Shown in pieces: positions 63,018-64,000 of a DNA stretch of 64,000 bases. Both the position numbers and the translations under genes were made by a program. The notes beneath the pieces are model-generated. The model was given only the letters and a program-made list of their open reading frames with translations. It did no database searches and was not told the origin of the DNA. Source of the stretch: Mesorhizobium denitrificans (GTDB taxonomy: Bacteria; Pseudomonadota; Alphaproteobacteria; Rhizobiales; Rhizobiaceae); contig NZ_QURN01000001.1 in NCBI RefSeq assembly GCF_003403035.1, positions 372,001 through 436,000 on the forward strand. The letters run 5' to 3'. The first letter of the stretch is position 1. Every line of letters starts with the position of its first letter.

Positions 63018-64000
63018 TCAATCAAGCTCGTTGTTGGTCGCAGGTGCTGTGCCAGCCTTGCGCCGCACGCTGCGCCGGATCATTCCAATGTCGGCCCCGC
63101 CAATTGCAAACGCCGCCACGAAATAAACCAGCGCGCCGCAAGCCGTCAGCATCAGCAGCGCCGGTGCCTGCGTGTGCAGCCGAACACCGCTGTGAAGATA
63201 AGGCGCGAACCATTCGCTGCCATACCACAGCACGCCTGCCATGATCGCGGAAGCGAGGAATAGGCGCGGAATGCGTTTCAGCAGCCCGGTATCCTTCCCC
63301 CAATGGCCGCGCCGCTGCAGCGTCACGAACAGCATCGCGGCGTTCAGCCAGCCGGAAACCACGGACGCCACCGCGATACCCGGCGCACCCATGCGCGGCA
63401 GCAAAGTGATCGCCAGCGCAAGGTTCACCGCCACTGAGATCGCTGCGTAGATCATCGGCGTGCGCGTGTCTTCGCGCGCAAAGAAGCCTGGCGTGAAGGC
63501 CTTGATCAACACGAATGCTGGCAAGCCCAACCCGAAAATCGCGAGAATTGCGGAGACGGTCGGCGTGCTGTTCGTCGCGGCAAACTGCCCGCGCTCGTAA
63601 AGCACGCGCACAATCGGCTCGGCTATCACCACCAGCGCTGCCGCCGCTGGCAGTGTGAGAAACAGCGTAAACTCCACCGAGCGGTTCTGCAGGTTTTCCG
63701 CCTCGGCCATATTGTTGGCTTTCAGCGCGCGCGCCAGTTCCGGAAGCAGTACGATTGCCACGGCGATGCCAACCACACCGAGCGGAAGCTGATAGATGCG
63801 GTCGGCATAGGCCAGCGAGGAAACCGCGCTGCTGACACCCGATGCAATCGCGGTTCCAACCAGCGTGTTGATCTGCGTAATACCACCCGTCACGGCCGCC
63901 GGCAGCGCAAGCAGCAGCAGTCTTTTCACGTTCGGCGTCAGGTGTGGACGGCGGAAGCCAATTGAAATGCCAGCGTGGCGCACGGCTGCCCATACAATCG
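63018..64000 (-). CDS. murJ: Lipid II flippase MurJ, 3' part
   Basis: The frame runs in from beyond base 64000, so the first third of the protein is missing. The visible 327 residues have about nine transmembrane helices and MurJ segments: [40 protein letters not shown], and [15 protein letters not shown]. MurJ moves lipid II across the inner membrane for peptidoglycan synthesis. trpS follows downstream, a gene order I recall from other Hyphomicrobiales. Confidence 0.94.
   Translation of the reverse strand, partial: IVWAAVRHAGISIGFRRPHLTPNVKRLLLLALPAAVTGGITQINTLVGTAIASGVSSAVSSLAYADRIYQLPLGVVGIAVAIVLLPELARALKANNMAEAENLQNRSVEFTLFLTLPAAAALVVIAEPIVRVLYERGQFAATNSTPTVSAILAIFGLGLPAFVLIKAFTPGFFAREDTRTPMIYAAISVAVNLALAITLLPRMGAPGIAVASVVSGWLNAAMLFVTLQRRGHWGKDTGLLKRIPRLFLASAIMAGVLWYGSEWFAPYLHSGVRLHTQAPALLMLTACGALVYFVAAFAIGGADIGMIRRSVRRKAGTAPATNNELD

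Noticed and set aside
1-64000. tRNA genes, rRNA genes, CRISPR arrays, insertion sequences, phage genes
   Set aside because: None was recognised by eye: no repeated spacer pattern, no transposase or integrase product, and no tRNA-like cloverleaf with a terminal repeat.

Overview
The window is about 57% GC, tightly packed and read on both strands. It looks like a chromosomal segment of an alphaproteobacterium in the Hyphomicrobiales, most likely Brucellaceae (Brucella/Ochrobactrum-like). The reasons are the clustered cell-cycle genes sciP, ctrA, chpT and eipA, a fused trpE(G) preceded by a Trp-rich leader peptide, rhizobial iron-control sites of the Irr (ICE) and RirA (IRO) types, an ActS/ActR redox pair and an MmcB-family nuclease. 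No tRNA, rRNA, CRISPR array, insertion sequence or phage gene was seen, and nothing suggests recent mobile DNA. The placement comes from remembered family features, not from a database search.

Layout. 1-3.5 kb: coaBC (its 5' end lies outside the window), mnmA and a Gfo/Idh/MocA oxidoreductase. 3.7-7.2 kb: the CtrA cell-cycle island (sciP, a FliJ-like gene, ctrA with a long regulatory region, chpT, eipA). 7.3-16.7 kb: housekeeping and conserved unknown genes (coiled-coil membrane protein, SPOUT methyltransferase, NolR-like regulator, HugZ-like protein, SDR, GNAT, Nudix, phosphoesterase, tail-anchored protein, hydrolase) ending in leuA, which has a Leu-rich leader peptide. 17.1-22.4 kb: an ATP-grasp/esterase pair, a CDF metal transporter, and trpE(G) with trpL and an intrinsic attenuator. 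22.7-31.2 kb: a nine-gene polyol ABC-uptake and catabolism operon containing a ribitol dehydrogenase and a xylitol-type dehydrogenase. 31.3-41.2 kb: a deacylase of the succinylglutamate desuccinylase type, then hmuSTUV diverging from a TonB-dependent heme receptor, a small periplasmic protein and exbB-exbD-tonB. 41.3-47.0 kb: gshB, a De Ley-Doudoroff galactose operon, an ATP-grasp gene and an RlpA-like protein. 47.4-53.7 kb: an iron operon (imelysin, bfd, bfr, di-heme oxidoreductase, second imelysin, DUF1513) behind an ICE box. 53.7-64 kb: GFA, hrpB, actSR, mmcB, hmrR, an L,D-transpeptidase, nfuA (with its own ICE box), a universal stress protein, trpS and the 3' part of murJ.

How the parts fit. 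Iron is the main theme of the second half: heme import, a probable periplasmic iron system with bacterioferritin storage, and Fe-S cluster assembly, each with a recognisable Irr- or RirA-type site. The heme locus carries its own energising complex. The two amino-acid loci, leuA and trpE(G), both carry leader peptides rich in the cognate amino acid, so control by ribosome stalling is likely at each. The best candidates for under-described biology are the imelysin/di-heme/DUF1513 operon with ferritin genes embedded in it, the leuA leader that lacks a normal terminator, the ATP-grasp/esterase pair, and the small periplasmic protein inside the heme operon.
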